Shown in pieces: positions 7,969 through 18,056 of a DNA stretch of 33,097 nucleotides (position 1 is its first letter; every line of letters starts with the position of its first letter). The DNA is from an uncultured Clostridium sp. GTDB lineage: Bacteria; Bacillota; Clostridia; TANB77; CAG-508. The notes under the pieces are model-generated. The model was not told the origin of the DNA and made no database searches. It was given only the letters and a program-made list of their open reading frames with translations. A program made the translations under genes and the position numbers. Where the stretch lies: assembly GCA_947568535.1 (NCBI GenBank), contig CANOPF010000014.1, positions 1-33,097 on the forward strand, read 5' to 3'.

Positions 7969-8713
7969 ATGATTATAATTAACAAAAAAAGAATGAAAAT
8001 GATCGTAGCCTGTTTATTAATAGGGATTTTCTCATTTACTTTGCAAGTGGTAAACCATCATACAAATGAGGAAAAACAAAACACAGTCATGACAACAGCA
8101 ACGCCTGTATCAGGCAAGACAATTATTATTGATGCTGGACACGGTGTACCAGATGAACGGAGCAGAAAGTAGTCGTGGAACAACAGAAGCAGAGACTAAT
8201 TTAAAAATTGCATTAAAACTACAAAATTTATTAGAAACAAGTGGAAGTACAGTCATCTTAACCCGTTCAGATGAAAACGCAATTTATGATTTAGAGGCAC
8301 AAACATTGAAACAAAAGAAAATTTCAGATATTCACAATCGAGTAAAAATAGGAAATGAATCTAGTGCAGATATTTTTGTTAGTATTCATTTAAACAAAAT
8401 TCCACAACAACAATATTGGGGATGGCAATGTTTTTATAAAAATGGGGATGAAAAAAGTACTCATTTAGCAAAACAAATTCAAGCAAACTTGAATGAAGCA
8501 ATACAAAAAGAAAATAAACGAGTAGCCATGAAACTAGATACAGTTTATATTATGAAACATGTAGAAATACCTATTTCAATTGTAGAATGTGGATTTTTGT
8601 CTAATCCAGAGGAAGAAAAACAATTACTAGAAGATGACTATCAAAATAGATTAGCTTGGGGAATTTACAATGGTATAACCGATTACTTCTATGAGAAAAA
8701 TACAACAAGATAG
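7969..8713 (+). CDS. cwlD: N-acetylmuramoyl-L-alanine amidase, CwlD type, +1 frameshift at CGG 8158
   Basis: Amidase_3 zinc enzymes cut the bond between N-acetylmuramic acid and L-Ala; CwlD acts in spore cortex maturation, making muramic delta-lactam. The protein has a signal-anchor helix (residues about 8-27), then IIIDAGHG (His58), TEAETN (zinc Glu), SIHLN (zinc His) and VECGFLSN (catalytic Glu), the complete Amidase_3 set. The YWGWQCFYK segment is typical of CwlD. In the zero frame codon 64 is CGG and the frame closes at TAG four codons later. Skipping its C reads GVPDEGAESS, restoring the usual Gly, and the frame runs to 8713 (247 aa). The ATG at 7969 follows AGGAG by seven bases. Confidence 0.8.
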
Positions 8714-8763
8714 AAAAAGTTTTTCTTCAAAATAGAAATACAGTAAAAGACCAAAAACAATAT

Positions 8764-8792
8764 TTGCAATTATTAACATAACATGATATAAT
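8764..8792 (+). promoter_or_regulatory. Promoter with extended -10
   Basis: TTGCAA (8764-8769), a 17-bp spacer, TATAAT (8787-8792) preceded by TGA. It lies 33 bases before the next start. Confidence 0.85.
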
Positions 8793-8825
8793 GAAATAGT
8801 GGAAGAAATAGAAGGAGAGATAAGT

Positions 8826-9674
8826 ATGGATTTTGAAAAAGATGATGATGAATATGAACAAGCAGCTAAAGAATATAGAAAACAAAAAATTGATGTTGTG
8901 AGAAAAAGACAAAAAAAGGTAGAAAAAGTTTTAGCAAATAGAAAAAGGGCAGCCTTTATTCAACGAACAGCAGTGTCTATAGTAGCAGTGGGGGCTAGTG
9001 CACTAATAGGAAAAACATTAGTAGAAAACTTGCCAAAAGGAGAAGACGCTAAATCAGAGCATAGAAAAACAGAATATATCAGTAATATAAACAAGAAGGA
9101 ATTTACAGCAAACATTCCAGAAGATTTAACAAGAAAATTAGATGGAGGAATAACGGAAAAAGACAATGTATTATCAGAAATAATAGAACAATATCAAAAA
9201 CAATATCCAGAATTGACAATAAAAATAGACGATCTAAGCATTATTGAATCTTTTCCAAGCAAATTAATCAAACAAAAAAATGAAGATGGTAGTATTACTT
9301 ATATAGAAGAAGAAAATCGTAGAGGCGAATTATTAAATAACCAAAAACTAATATGGAATGGAATGGATACACAGGCACAAGATAAGGAACTTTTTAGCAC
9401 CAATGGAAATTATATAGTAGTGGACGATAACAATAACACAATTATTTATGCCTTAGGGTATATTGATCATAAAATTGTAGATATAGAAGCAAAATATGTA
9501 AGAAGTCTTACCACAGGAAAAGAATATAAAGCCACTAAGCAAACACTTAAGATTGATTTTGAAAGTGATGCTAAAAAAGCGAATATGTATATTGACCTAA
9601 AAAATAAATTTCAAGAATTACTACAGACAAAGACAAAGAAAAATATGAATAAAGGATTTGAGATAGGGGATTAA
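8826..9674 (+). CDS. Unknown anchored protein
   Basis: I do not recognise the family. The 282-aa product has a highly charged N-terminus (residues 1-43, with a coiled-coil-like run of Lys, Arg and Glu), one moderately hydrophobic segment at about 46-64 (AVSIVAVGASALIGKTLV), and a soluble C-terminal part that is probably outside the cell, rich in Lys, Glu, Ile and Asn. The start is well placed: AAGGAGAG lies about nine bases upstream, and a dedicated promoter precedes it. No CGG codon or frame break. Confidence 0.6.
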   Translation: MDFEKDDDEYEQAAKEYRKQKIDVVRKRQKKVEKVLANRKRAAFIQRTAVSIVAVGASALIGKTLVENLPKGEDAKSEHRKTEYISNINKKEFTANIPEDLTRKLDGGITEKDNVLSEIIEQYQKQYPELTIKIDDLSIIESFPSKLIKQKNEDGSITYIEEENRRGELLNNQKLIWNGMDTQAQDKELFSTNGNYIVVDDNNNTIIYALGYIDHKIVDIEAKYVRSLTTGKEYKATKQTLKIDFESDAKKANMYIDLKNKFQELLQTKTKKNMNKGFEIGD

Positions 9675-9715
9675 AAAAATTATCGATAGAACAGAATAAA
9701 TGTCTTAGAAAATCA

Positions 9716-9769
9716 TGAAAAGCAAGATAGAAAAAGGAAAGAAACCTATAGTAAATAAATTGCTTTTCA
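9716..9769 (+). other. Intergenic stretch with a 10-bp inverted repeat
   Basis: Between the unknown gene and the glucan synthase (9675-9871) no open frame with a start and ribosome site is found. TGAAAAGCAA (9716-9725) and TTGCTTTTCA (9760-9769) form a long-loop inverted repeat, followed directly by AGGAGG without a usable start codon. It may be the remnant of a small gene. Confidence 0.3.
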
Positions 9770-9871
9770 GGAGGAATACAAGTACCAGATAAGGAAAAGA
9801 AAAAGAATCAGAAGAAAACACTACTAGATGGGAAATAGATGCAGATAATTATAAAACATAATGTATAAAAT

Positions 9872-9928
9872 TTCCACTCTTTGCAAACAATATGGTTAAA
9901 ACATATTGAGCAAGGAGTGGAATTTTTT
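9872..9928 (+). promoter_or_regulatory. Terminator-like hairpin over the glucan synthase ribosome site
   Basis: TTCCACTCTTTGC (9872-9884) pairs with GCAAGGAGTGGAA (9910-9922), extended by CAATATG (9888-9894) with CATATTG (9902-9908), and is followed by six Ts. It has the form of an intrinsic terminator, yet the right arm holds the AAGGAG ribosome site and the T-run holds the first bases of the TTG start codon. It can plausibly control the gene by attenuation or by blocking initiation. Confidence 0.55.
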
Positions 9929-12900
9929 GAAAACAAGCAAAATATTAAAAATAAATGGAACGTTATTAGACAAAAAACAATTAGAAAGCCACCTACAAAA
10001 AATAGCCTCTAATCATAATCTAACAAGCCAATCACAAAAAAATACGTATCCTGTACCACAAATGTTAAAAAATTTTAACATAATTGAACAAGTATATCAG
10101 CTTTTAAATGAACACTTAAAGCTAGGAATAAGTATACATCCAGCAGGTGAGTGGTTATTAGATAACTTATATATTATAGAAGAAACAGTGAAACAAATTC
10201 AGAAAGAATTAACACTAAAAAAATATACAAACCTTGTAGGATTAGCCAATGGAACGTATAAGGGATTTGCTAGAATTTATGTGTTAGCTTCTGAAATTGT
10301 AGCTTATACCGACAATAAATTGGAAAAAAAGGAATTAGAAGATTATTTAGCAAGTTATCAAACAAAAAAGACGTTAAGCATGGAAGAAATATGGAATATT
10401 GGTATATTTCTTCAGATTGCCATAATTGAAAATATTAGAGAAATTAGTGAAAAAATATATAGCTGCCAAATACAAAAGTATAAAGCAGAGAACATGGTAG
10501 AAAGACTAGTAGAAAATAAAGAAAAAAACGAACAGCATTTTAACCATAACCAAACCAAAAAAATAGAGAAAGATATGTTTAATGATATGAAATATCCTTT
10601 TATAGAATATATGTCTTATATCTTAAAACGTTATGGAAAAAAAGGATACAGTTATTTAAAAGTACTAGAAGAAACAGTAGAAATGACAGGAACAACAGTG
10701 TCAGAAGTAATTAAAAAAGAACATTTTGATATTGCCGTTAGAAAAGTGTCTATGGGAAATAGTATTACCAGTATAAAGAAAATCCAAAGAATAAATTTTT
10801 TAGAAATTTTTGAAAAAATTAATGGTGTAGAAGAAATTTTAAGGCAAGATCCAAGTGAAATTTATGAAAAAATGGATGATAAAACAAAAGAATATTATAG
10901 AACAAGAATTAAAGAAATAGCAAAAAAAACAAAAATTTCGGAAATCTATATAACAAGGAAAGCCTTAGAACTAGCCAAAAAATCCAATAAGGAAAGTAAA
11001 CAAGCACATATAGGGTATTATTTAATAGATAAAGGGATCAATCAATTATATGATATATTACAATATACCATGAGTCGACCAATAAGTCCAAAAGATAAAA
11101 CAAAGGTATATCTATTTGTGGTGATGTTAACTACTATTTTGTTATCATTAGGTATTAGTAGCTGTATAAAATTAAATTGGATAAGTTTCCTTTTATTTTT
11201 TATTCCATCTTCTGAAATTGTTATACAAAGCCTGCAATATGGATTAAGTAAAATAGTAAAACCAAAACCAATTCCCAAATTAGACTATTCACAGGGAATT
11301 GATCAGCAACATAAAACAATGGTAGTTATTCCTACTGTTTTAAAGTCAAAGGAAAAAGTACAAGAATTAATGAGAAAACTAGAAGTGTTTTATTTAGCTA
11401 ATCAATCAGAAAATATTTATTTTACGTTATTAGGGGACTGTTCAGAAAGTGATACAAGAGAAGAAGAAATGGATAAAGAGGTGATAGAAGAAGGAGAAAA
11501 ATTAGTAGAACAATTAAAGGAAAAATATAAACAAAGTAACAATGAAATGACAATATTTAATTTTATTTATAGAAAACGTGCATGGAATGAAAAGGAAGAG
11601 TCTTATTTAGGTTGGGAACGAAAAAGAGGAATGCTAACCCAATTGAATCAGTATTTACTAGGAAAAATAAAAAATCCATTTAGAGTAAATACATTAGAAA
11701 AACAAAATAGGGAAAAAATAAAATACATTATTACACTAGATGCCGATACAGATTTAGTCTTAAATTCTGCCTTTGAATTAATAGGTGCTATGGCACATAT
11801 TTTAAATCAACCAGTAATTGACAAAGAGTCGAATATTGTAGTAGATGGTTATGGTATTATGCAACCAAGAATAGGGGTTAATTTAGATATTAGCTATAAA
11901 ACGTTATTTACCCAAATATTTGCTGGAGCAGGAGGAACCGATTCCTATACAAATGCTATATCAGATACCTACCAAGATAATTTTCAAGAAGGGATTTTTA
12001 CGGGTAAAGGAATTTATGATTTAGAAGTATATTCCCAAGTACTAGAAGGTCAAATCCCAGAAAATACCGTGTTGAGCCATGATTTATTAGAGGGATGTTA
12101 TTTACGATGTGGTTTAGTATCAGATATTTTGTTAATGGATGGATATCCTACCAAATACAACAGCTTTATGAATCGATTGGCTAGATGGATTCGAGGAGAT
12201 TGGCAAATAACTCGATGGATAGGAAGACAAAGCCCTCTAAATTTGCTTTCTCAATATAAAATAATAGATAATCTTCGAAGAAGTTTAACCGAGATATCCA
12301 TTATTGTGGCTATTATTTATAGTCAAATAATGAGTATAATTCAAACAAAAAGTATGGGATGGAGCATTATCATTATGCTAGGTATAGCTATTTTTCCATA
12401 TTTACTAGAAGTATTAAATTATGCAATTTTCCGAAAAGAAGGTGAACAAAAACAAAAAACGTTTACTCCTAAGATATCAGGCATAAAAGGTTCAATCTTA
12501 AGAGCAATGATTACCTTAGGTTGCTTGCCATATAAGGCTTATGTAGCTGGAAAATCAATTAGTAAAACATTGTATAGAATTTGTGTTACCAAAAAACATT
12601 TACTAGAATGGACCACGTCAGAAGAAGCGGAAAAACAAGCAAAGTCAAATTTAATTTCTTATTATAATCAAATGGGTATGAATGTTTTAGCAGGAATAAT
12701 TAGTATTAGCTTAGGGTTCCTTAAAGCAAATATAGGAGGAGTTATCTTAGGATTATGGTGGATGTTTACGCCAATGGTTATGTGGTATATTAGTAAAGAA
12801 AGAGAAAAAATACCAGCAATTGAACAATTAAATAAAGAAGAAAAAGAATATATTTTAGAAATAGGGAAGAAGACATGGAAATATTTTGAGACTTATCTAA

Positions 12901-15900
12901 CACAAGACAATAACTATTTAATACCAGACAATTATCAAGAAGATAGAAAAGAGAAAATTGTATCGAGAACATCTTCTACGAATATAGGATTATCCCTATT
13001 AGCAGTTATTTCTGCCTATGACTTACACTATATTAGTGGAGAAAAAGCAATAGAATTAATTCATAAAATTATCAATACGATACAAGAACTAGCTAAATGG
13101 AATGGACATCTATATAATTGGTACAATATCAAGAACAAAGAACCTTTGCATCCAAGATATGTATCAACAGTAGATAGTGGAAATTTGGTAGGTTATTTAT
13201 ATGTAACAAAAGCATTTTTACAAGAATATGGACAATCTACAGAAGTGATTGATGTACTAATTAACAATATGGATTTTCGTAAACTTTATCATCAAGAACA
13301 ACAGATTTTTTCTATTGGTTTTAATTTAGAAGAAAATAAGTTAACCGATTCATACTATGATTTGTTAGCATCTGAGGCAAGACAAGCAAGTCTAGTGGCT
13401 ATTGCTAAAAAGGATATTCCAAGCAGACACTGGAACCATTTAAGTAGAACATTAACAAATTTTGGGAAATATAAGGGGCTTATTTCTTGGTCAGGAACAG
13501 CTTTTGAGTATTTAATGCCAAATATTAATATACCTAAATATGAAGGAAGTTTATTAGATGAGTCTTGTCAGTTTTTGATTAAAACACAAATGGCATATAG
13601 TAAAAATTTAAATATACCTTGGGGAATTTCAGAAGCAGCCTTTAATGTAAAAGATCTACAATCTAATTATCAGTATAAAGCTTTTGGTGTTCCGTGGATA
13701 GGGTTAAAAAGAGGGTTAGCAGATGATATGGTGGTTTCTAGTTATGGAGGATTTTTAGCTATTACCGAAGTACCAAAAGAAGAGGTTAAAAATTTAAAAT
13801 GGTTAGAAAAAGAGGGAATGTATGATAAATTTGGTTTTTATGAATCAATTGATTACACACCAGAAAGAGTAGAAAAAGGTAAAAGGACAGCTGTAGTAAA
13901 AACATATATGGCACATCACCAAGGATTAATTTTGCTTAGTATTAATAATTTATTTCATGATAAAATTTTGCCTAAACGATTTATGAAAAATCCTGAAATT
14001 GAGGCTGTTAGTATACTACTGCAAGAAACCATGCCAGAAACTTCTATTCTTACAAAGGAGAAAAAGGAGAAGGTTGAAAAATTGAAATACAAAGATTATG
14101 AAAATTATATACAAACGACTTACAATAAGATAGATGAGAGGTTAATAACAGGAAATGTTATTTCTAGTGGAGATTATATCGTAGCAATGAATCAAAAAGG
14201 ACAAGGAGTAAGTAAGTATAAAGATATCTATATTAATCGATTTAAACCAACAGACGATTATGCTCAAGGTATTTTCTTTGTTGTTAAAAATATAAAAACT
14301 AAACAAATTTGGAGTTCTAATTATGCTCATAATGATCATAAAGCAAACCAATATCAGATTAGTTTTATGCCAGATAGAGATGAGCAAGAAATCATCAATG
14401 GGAATATAAAAACAAAAATTAAAACAACCATAAGTTCTAATCAACCAGTAGAATTAAGAAGAATGATAGTAGAAAATCAGGGAAATGATGAAGAAATATT
14501 AGAAATAACCTGTTATTTTGAGCCAGTCCTATCAAAAAAAGAACAAGATTATTCTCATCCAGCATTTAATAATTTATTTTTAATTCCCCAATTAGAGGAA
14601 CAGACCAATAGCATTATAGTAAAAAGAAAAAATAGAGAAGCAAATGCTCCCCAGTTTTATTTAGGAGCAAACTTATCCACAAATAGTGAAACAATTGGGG
14701 ATTTCGAGTACGAAATTAATGAAGAAAAGTTTATGGGAAGGGGAAATTTAGGAATTCCTCATCAAATTAAACATTCCATCCCCTTTTCTAAAAAAATAGG
14801 ATTAGTTACAGAACCAATTGTGGCATTAAAAAGAACCATAAAAGTAAAGCCACAAGAGGAGTCAGTAATAGATTTTATTTTATCTGTTCATGAAGAAGAA
14901 AAGCAAGCAATTGAAAATATCAAAAAATATCAATCTGTACAAAATGTAACCAAAGAATTTGAATTATCTAAAGCAAGAGTAGAAGCAGAAAGCCGATACT
15001 TAAATAGAAAAGGTAATGATATAGCCATTTATCAAAAAATGTTATCCTATATTGTTTTTGATAATCCAGTAAAAGCACAAATGTTAGATAATAAAAAGAA
15101 AGAGGAAAATTATTATCAAAGTGATTTATGGAAATATGGTATATCAGGAGATTTACCAATTATTTTGGTAAAAGTACGAAATGTAAATGATGGCTATGTT
15201 GTTAAAGAAGTATTAAAAGCTTATGAATTTTTTCGAATGAAGAATATAGAAACAGAAGTAGTTATTTTAGATGAAGAAAAACATAGTTATGAAAATTATG
15301 TAAAAGAGGAAATAGAAAGTGGTATTTTAAATCATCATATGGGTTATCTAAAAAACCAAAGAGGAGGAATCTTTACTTTAAATAAAGGTGAAATACACAA
15401 AAAAGATATATCCTTACTCGAATTTGTAGCAACAATCATAATTGATAGTGACAAAGGTGGATTACAAAGCAATATGAAAGAATTAGAGGAGAATTATCTA
15501 GAAAAATATGAAATAATTGGAGAAAAAGTACAAAAGCCAATAACCATGGAAGAAGAAAAAGAAGATAGGAATATATCAGATCATCAAAATGAATTGAAAT
15601 ATTATAATGAATATGGTGGTTTTTCACCAGATGGTAAAGAGTATTTGATAAGAGTAAATCAACAAAATCGATTGCCTACTGTGTGGACACATATTATGGC
15701 AAATGAGAAGTTTGGAACAACCGTTACAGAAAGCATGGGAGGATATAGTTGGTATAAAAATTGCCGATTAAATAGAGTATCTAGTTGGGGAAATCAACCA
15801 AGTTATGATATTCCATCTGAAGTAATTTATCTAAAAGATGAAGAAAGCCAAAAAGCATGGTCATTAGGTTTAAACCCAATGCCAGATGATAAAAACTATC

Positions 15901-17993
15901 ATATTGTTTATGGTTTTGGTTATTGTCAATATACGCATAAAAGTAAAGGAATTGAACAAGAATTAGAACTATTTGTACCAAAAGAAGATAGTTGTAAAAT
16001 TGGAATTTTAACATTAAGAAATACTACACCTAATCGAAAAAGATTAACATTATATTATTATCTTAAACCAGTTATCGGAGAAGATGAAATAAAATCAAAT
16101 GGATATATTGATTTGCATTTTGATGTGAATAATAATTTGTTACAAGCGAGAAATTTATATCGAGAAGAGATGGAACAAACCAGAATATATGTTTCTTCTA
16201 GTGAAAAAATAAAATCTTATACAGGAGATAAAAATTTCTTCTTAGGAGAAGGCGGTATAGCTAATCCACAAGCATTAAAAAAAGTGTCCTTAAACAATCA
16301 AAATTCGTTAGGAAAAAAAGCTTGTATAGCTTATGAAATTGAGATAGAATTAGAAAGTTTTGAAAATAAAGAAATTTCTATTATATTAGGAGCAGAAGAA
16401 GAGGAAATGGACTGCAAAAATATAGCGTATAAATATCAAAAGGTAGCTAATTGTAAACAAGAGCTTAATACAGTTAAGAATTACTGGCGAGACTTTTTAG
16501 GAAGAGTACAAGTTTATACACCTTTAGAATCAACCAATATATTGTTAAATGGTTGGGTAGTTTATCAAATCATAAGTAGTAGATTAATAGGAAAAACAGG
16601 ATATTATCAATCGGGAGGAGCTTATGGATTTAGAGATCAACTGCAAGATACCTTAGGACTAAAATATTTAGAACCAGATATAATGAAGAACCAAATTATC
16701 AAACATAGTAAACATCAATTTATAGAAGGAGATGTAGAACATTGGTGGCATGAAGAAAACCAAAGAGGAATTAGAACTAGATTCTCCGATGATTTACTAT
16801 GGTTAGCCTATTTAACAATTGAATATATTCATTTTACAGGAGATAGAAGTATTCTAGATATCCAAACCTCTTATGTAGAAGGCGTACCACTAGAAGAAAA
16901 TCAAGACGAAAGATATGAAAAGTTTTTACCAGGAAAACAGGAAGGAACAATTTATGAACATTGTATCAAAGCCATTGAAAGAAGTCTAAATTTCGGGGAG
17001 AACGGGCTACCTAAGATTGGTTCAGGTGACTGGAATGATGGATTTAGTACGGTAGGAAATAAGGGCAAAGGAGAGAGTGTTTGGTTAGGTTTTTTCTTAA
17101 GTCTAATTTTAGAGCATTTCCAATCTATCTGTCAAGAAAGAGGAGATGAATTATTAGCACAAAAATATGAGACAATAAGAAATCAATTGAAAAAAGCACT
17201 CAATACAAACGGATGGGATGGTAGATGGTATAAAAGAGCATTTATGGATGATGGAAATGTTTTAGGAAGTATGGAGAACGAAGAATGTAGAATTGATAGT
17301 ATTGCACAAAGCTGGAGTGTTATCTCAAAAGTAGGGGATAATGACAAAAAATATATCTCGATGGAAAGTCTAGAAAATCACTTGATTGATCGAGAAAATG
17401 GCATCATCAAATTATTAGATCCTCCTTTTGAAAAAAGCAAATTAGAACCAGGGTATATTAAAGCGTATTTGCCAGGAGTAAGAGAAAATGGAGGACAATA
17501 TACACATAGTTCCGTTTGGGTCATTATTGCAGAAGCTATGTTAGGATTTGGGGATAAAGCTTTAGAATTATATCGTATGATTAATCCTATTGAACATGCT
17601 AGAACCAAGGAAGCTAGTAAAAAATATAAAGTAGAGCCATATGTAATTGCAGCAGATATTTATGGAACAGGAAATTTAGCAGGAAGAGGGGGATGGACAT
17701 GGTATACTGGTTCAGCAAGTTGGTATTATAAAGCTGGAATTGAGTATCTGCTAGGGCTTAAAGTAGAAGAAGGTTTCTTAAAGATAGAACCTTGTATTCC
17801 TAAAGATTGGAAAGAATATCAAATGAAGTATCAGTATAAAGAAAGCAGTTATCATATTATGGTTAAAAATTTAGCAGGAAAGAATGGGTTTGTCTATGGT
17901 AGCAGCAAAGTTTTTCTAAATGGCAGTGAGGTAGATAACTTAATTAAGTTAGATGGTAGTAGAAATAACTATCAATTAGAAATTATACTTTAA
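9927..17993 (+). CDS. Cyclic beta-1,2-glucan synthase (NdvB/Cgs-like)
   Basis: A giant 2,688-aa membrane enzyme that polymerises UDP-glucose into beta-1,2-glucan and cyclises it. Order of parts: a long N-terminal region (1-380); membrane segments near 390-430; a family-2-type glycosyltransferase core with the ITLDADTDL DxD motif at about residue 605 and RWIRGDWQ near 755; more membrane segments (about 800-975); a glycoamylase-like domain (SRTSSTNIG near 1014, WGISEAAFN, VPWIGLKRGLADD, MAHHQG near 1327); and a C-terminal GH94-type phosphorylase-like part (GGYSWYKN near 1937, GAYGFRDQLQD near 2230, GSGDWNDG near 2367, GRGGWTWYTGS). Length and order match known cyclic glucan synthases (about 2,800 aa). 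The TTG at 9927 was chosen because of AGGAG ten bases upstream. Not one in-phase CGG occurs in this gene, although CGG is present in the other phases. Confidence 0.88.
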   Translation: MKTSKILKINGTLLDKKQLESHLQKIASNHNLTSQSQKNTYPVPQMLKNFNIIEQVYQLLNEHLKLGISIHPAGEWLLDNLYIIEETVKQIQKELTLKKYTNLVGLANGTYKGFARIYVLASEIVAYTDNKLEKKELEDYLASYQTKKTLSMEEIWNIGIFLQIAIIENIREISEKIYSCQIQKYKAENMVERLVENKEKNEQHFNHNQTKKIEKDMFNDMKYPFIEYMSYILKRYGKKGYSYLKVLEETVEMTGTTVSEVIKKEHFDIAVRKVSMGNSITSIKKIQRINFLEIFEKINGVEEILRQDPSEIYEKMDDKTKEYYRTRIKEIAKKTKISEIYITRKALELAKKSNKESKQAHIGYYLIDKGINQLYDILQYTMSRPISPKDKTKVYLFVVMLTTILLSLGISSCIKLNWISFLLFFIPSSEIVIQSLQYGLSKIVKPKPIPKLDYSQGIDQQHKTMVVIPTVLKSKEKVQELMRKLEVFYLANQSENIYFTLLGDCSESDTREEEMDKEVIEEGEKLVEQLKEKYKQSNNEMTIFNFIYRKRAWNEKEESYLGWERKRGMLTQLNQYLLGKIKNPFRVNTLEKQNREKIKYIITLDADTDLVLNSAFELIGAMAHILNQPVIDKESNIVVDGYGIMQPRIGVNLDISYKTLFTQIFAGAGGTDSYTNAISDTYQDNFQEGIFTGKGIYDLEVYSQVLEGQIPENTVLSHDLLEGCYLRCGLVSDILLMDGYPTKYNSFMNRLARWIRGDWQITRWIGRQSPLNLLSQYKIIDNLRRSLTEISIIVAIIYSQIMSIIQTKSMGWSIIIMLGIAIFPYLLEVLNYAIFRKEGEQKQKTFTPKISGIKGSILRAMITLGCLPYKAYVAGKSISKTLYRICVTKKHLLEWTTSEEAEKQAKSNLISYYNQMGMNVLAGIISISLGFLKANIGGVILGLWWMFTPMVMWYISKEREKIPAIEQLNKEEKEYILEIGKKTWKYFETYLTQDNNYLIPDNYQEDRKEKIVSRTSSTNIGLSLLAVISAYDLHYISGEKAIELIHKIINTIQELAKWNGHLYNWYNIKNKEPLHPRYVSTVDSGNLVGYLYVTKAFLQEYGQSTEVIDVLINNMDFRKLYHQEQQIFSIGFNLEENKLTDSYYDLLASEARQASLVAIAKKDIPSRHWNHLSRTLTNFGKYKGLISWSGTAFEYLMPNINIPKYEGSLLDESCQFLIKTQMAYSKNLNIPWGISEAAFNVKDLQSNYQYKAFGVPWIGLKRGLADDMVVSSYGGFLAITEVPKEEVKNLKWLEKEGMYDKFGFYESIDYTPERVEKGKRTAVVKTYMAHHQGLILLSINNLFHDKILPKRFMKNPEIEAVSILLQETMPETSILTKEKKEKVEKLKYKDYENYIQTTYNKIDERLITGNVISSGDYIVAMNQKGQGVSKYKDIYINRFKPTDDYAQGIFFVVKNIKTKQIWSSNYAHNDHKANQYQISFMPDRDEQEIINGNIKTKIKTTISSNQPVELRRMIVENQGNDEEILEITCYFEPVLSKKEQDYSHPAFNNLFLIPQLEEQTNSIIVKRKNREANAPQFYLGANLSTNSETIGDFEYEINEEKFMGRGNLGIPHQIKHSIPFSKKIGLVTEPIVALKRTIKVKPQEESVIDFILSVHEEEKQAIENIKKYQSVQNVTKEFELSKARVEAESRYLNRKGNDIAIYQKMLSYIVFDNPVKAQMLDNKKKEENYYQSDLWKYGISGDLPIILVKVRNVNDGYVVKEVLKAYEFFRMKNIETEVVILDEEKHSYENYVKEEIESGILNHHMGYLKNQRGGIFTLNKGEIHKKDISLLEFVATIIIDSDKGGLQSNMKELEENYLEKYEIIGEKVQKPITMEEEKEDRNISDHQNELKYYNEYGGFSPDGKEYLIRVNQQNRLPTVWTHIMANEKFGTTVTESMGGYSWYKNCRLNRVSSWGNQPSYDIPSEVIYLKDEESQKAWSLGLNPMPDDKNYHIVYGFGYCQYTHKSKGIEQELELFVPKEDSCKIGILTLRNTTPNRKRLTLYYYLKPVIGEDEIKSNGYIDLHFDVNNNLLQARNLYREEMEQTRIYVSSSEKIKSYTGDKNFFLGEGGIANPQALKKVSLNNQNSLGKKACIAYEIEIELESFENKEISIILGAEEEEMDCKNIAYKYQKVANCKQELNTVKNYWRDFLGRVQVYTPLESTNILLNGWVVYQIISSRLIGKTGYYQSGGAYGFRDQLQDTLGLKYLEPDIMKNQIIKHSKHQFIEGDVEHWWHEENQRGIRTRFSDDLLWLAYLTIEYIHFTGDRSILDIQTSYVEGVPLEENQDERYEKFLPGKQEGTIYEHCIKAIERSLNFGENGLPKIGSGDWNDGFSTVGNKGKGESVWLGFFLSLILEHFQSICQERGDELLAQKYETIRNQLKKALNTNGWDGRWYKRAFMDDGNVLGSMENEECRIDSIAQSWSVISKVGDNDKKYISMESLENHLIDRENGIIKLLDPPFEKSKLEPGYIKAYLPGVRENGGQYTHSSVWVIIAEAMLGFGDKALELYRMINPIEHARTKEASKKYKVEPYVIAADIYGTGNLAGRGGWTWYTGSASWYYKAGIEYLLGLKVEEGFLKIEPCIPKDWKEYQMKYQYKESSYHIMVKNLAGKNGFVYGSSKVFLNGSEVDNLIKLDGSRNNYQLEIIL

Positions 17994-18000
17994 AATAGAA

Positions 18001-18035
18001 AATCCTATCATCCAACAGAGGATGATAGGATTTTT
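18001..18035 (+). terminator. Strong rho-independent terminator
   Basis: AATCCTATCATCC (18001-18013) pairs perfectly with GGATGATAGGATT (18020-18032) around a 6-base loop, followed by Ts. It ends the glucan synthase and can also serve the opposing deacetylase gene. Confidence 0.9.
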
Positions 18036-18056
18036 GGGCTAAATATAATACACGGT

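Noticed and set aside
9906..9926. Earlier TTG start (9906) for the glucan synthase
   Set aside because: It lies in the stem of the hairpin and upstream of the only ribosome site; TTG 9927 has AGGAG ten bases ahead.
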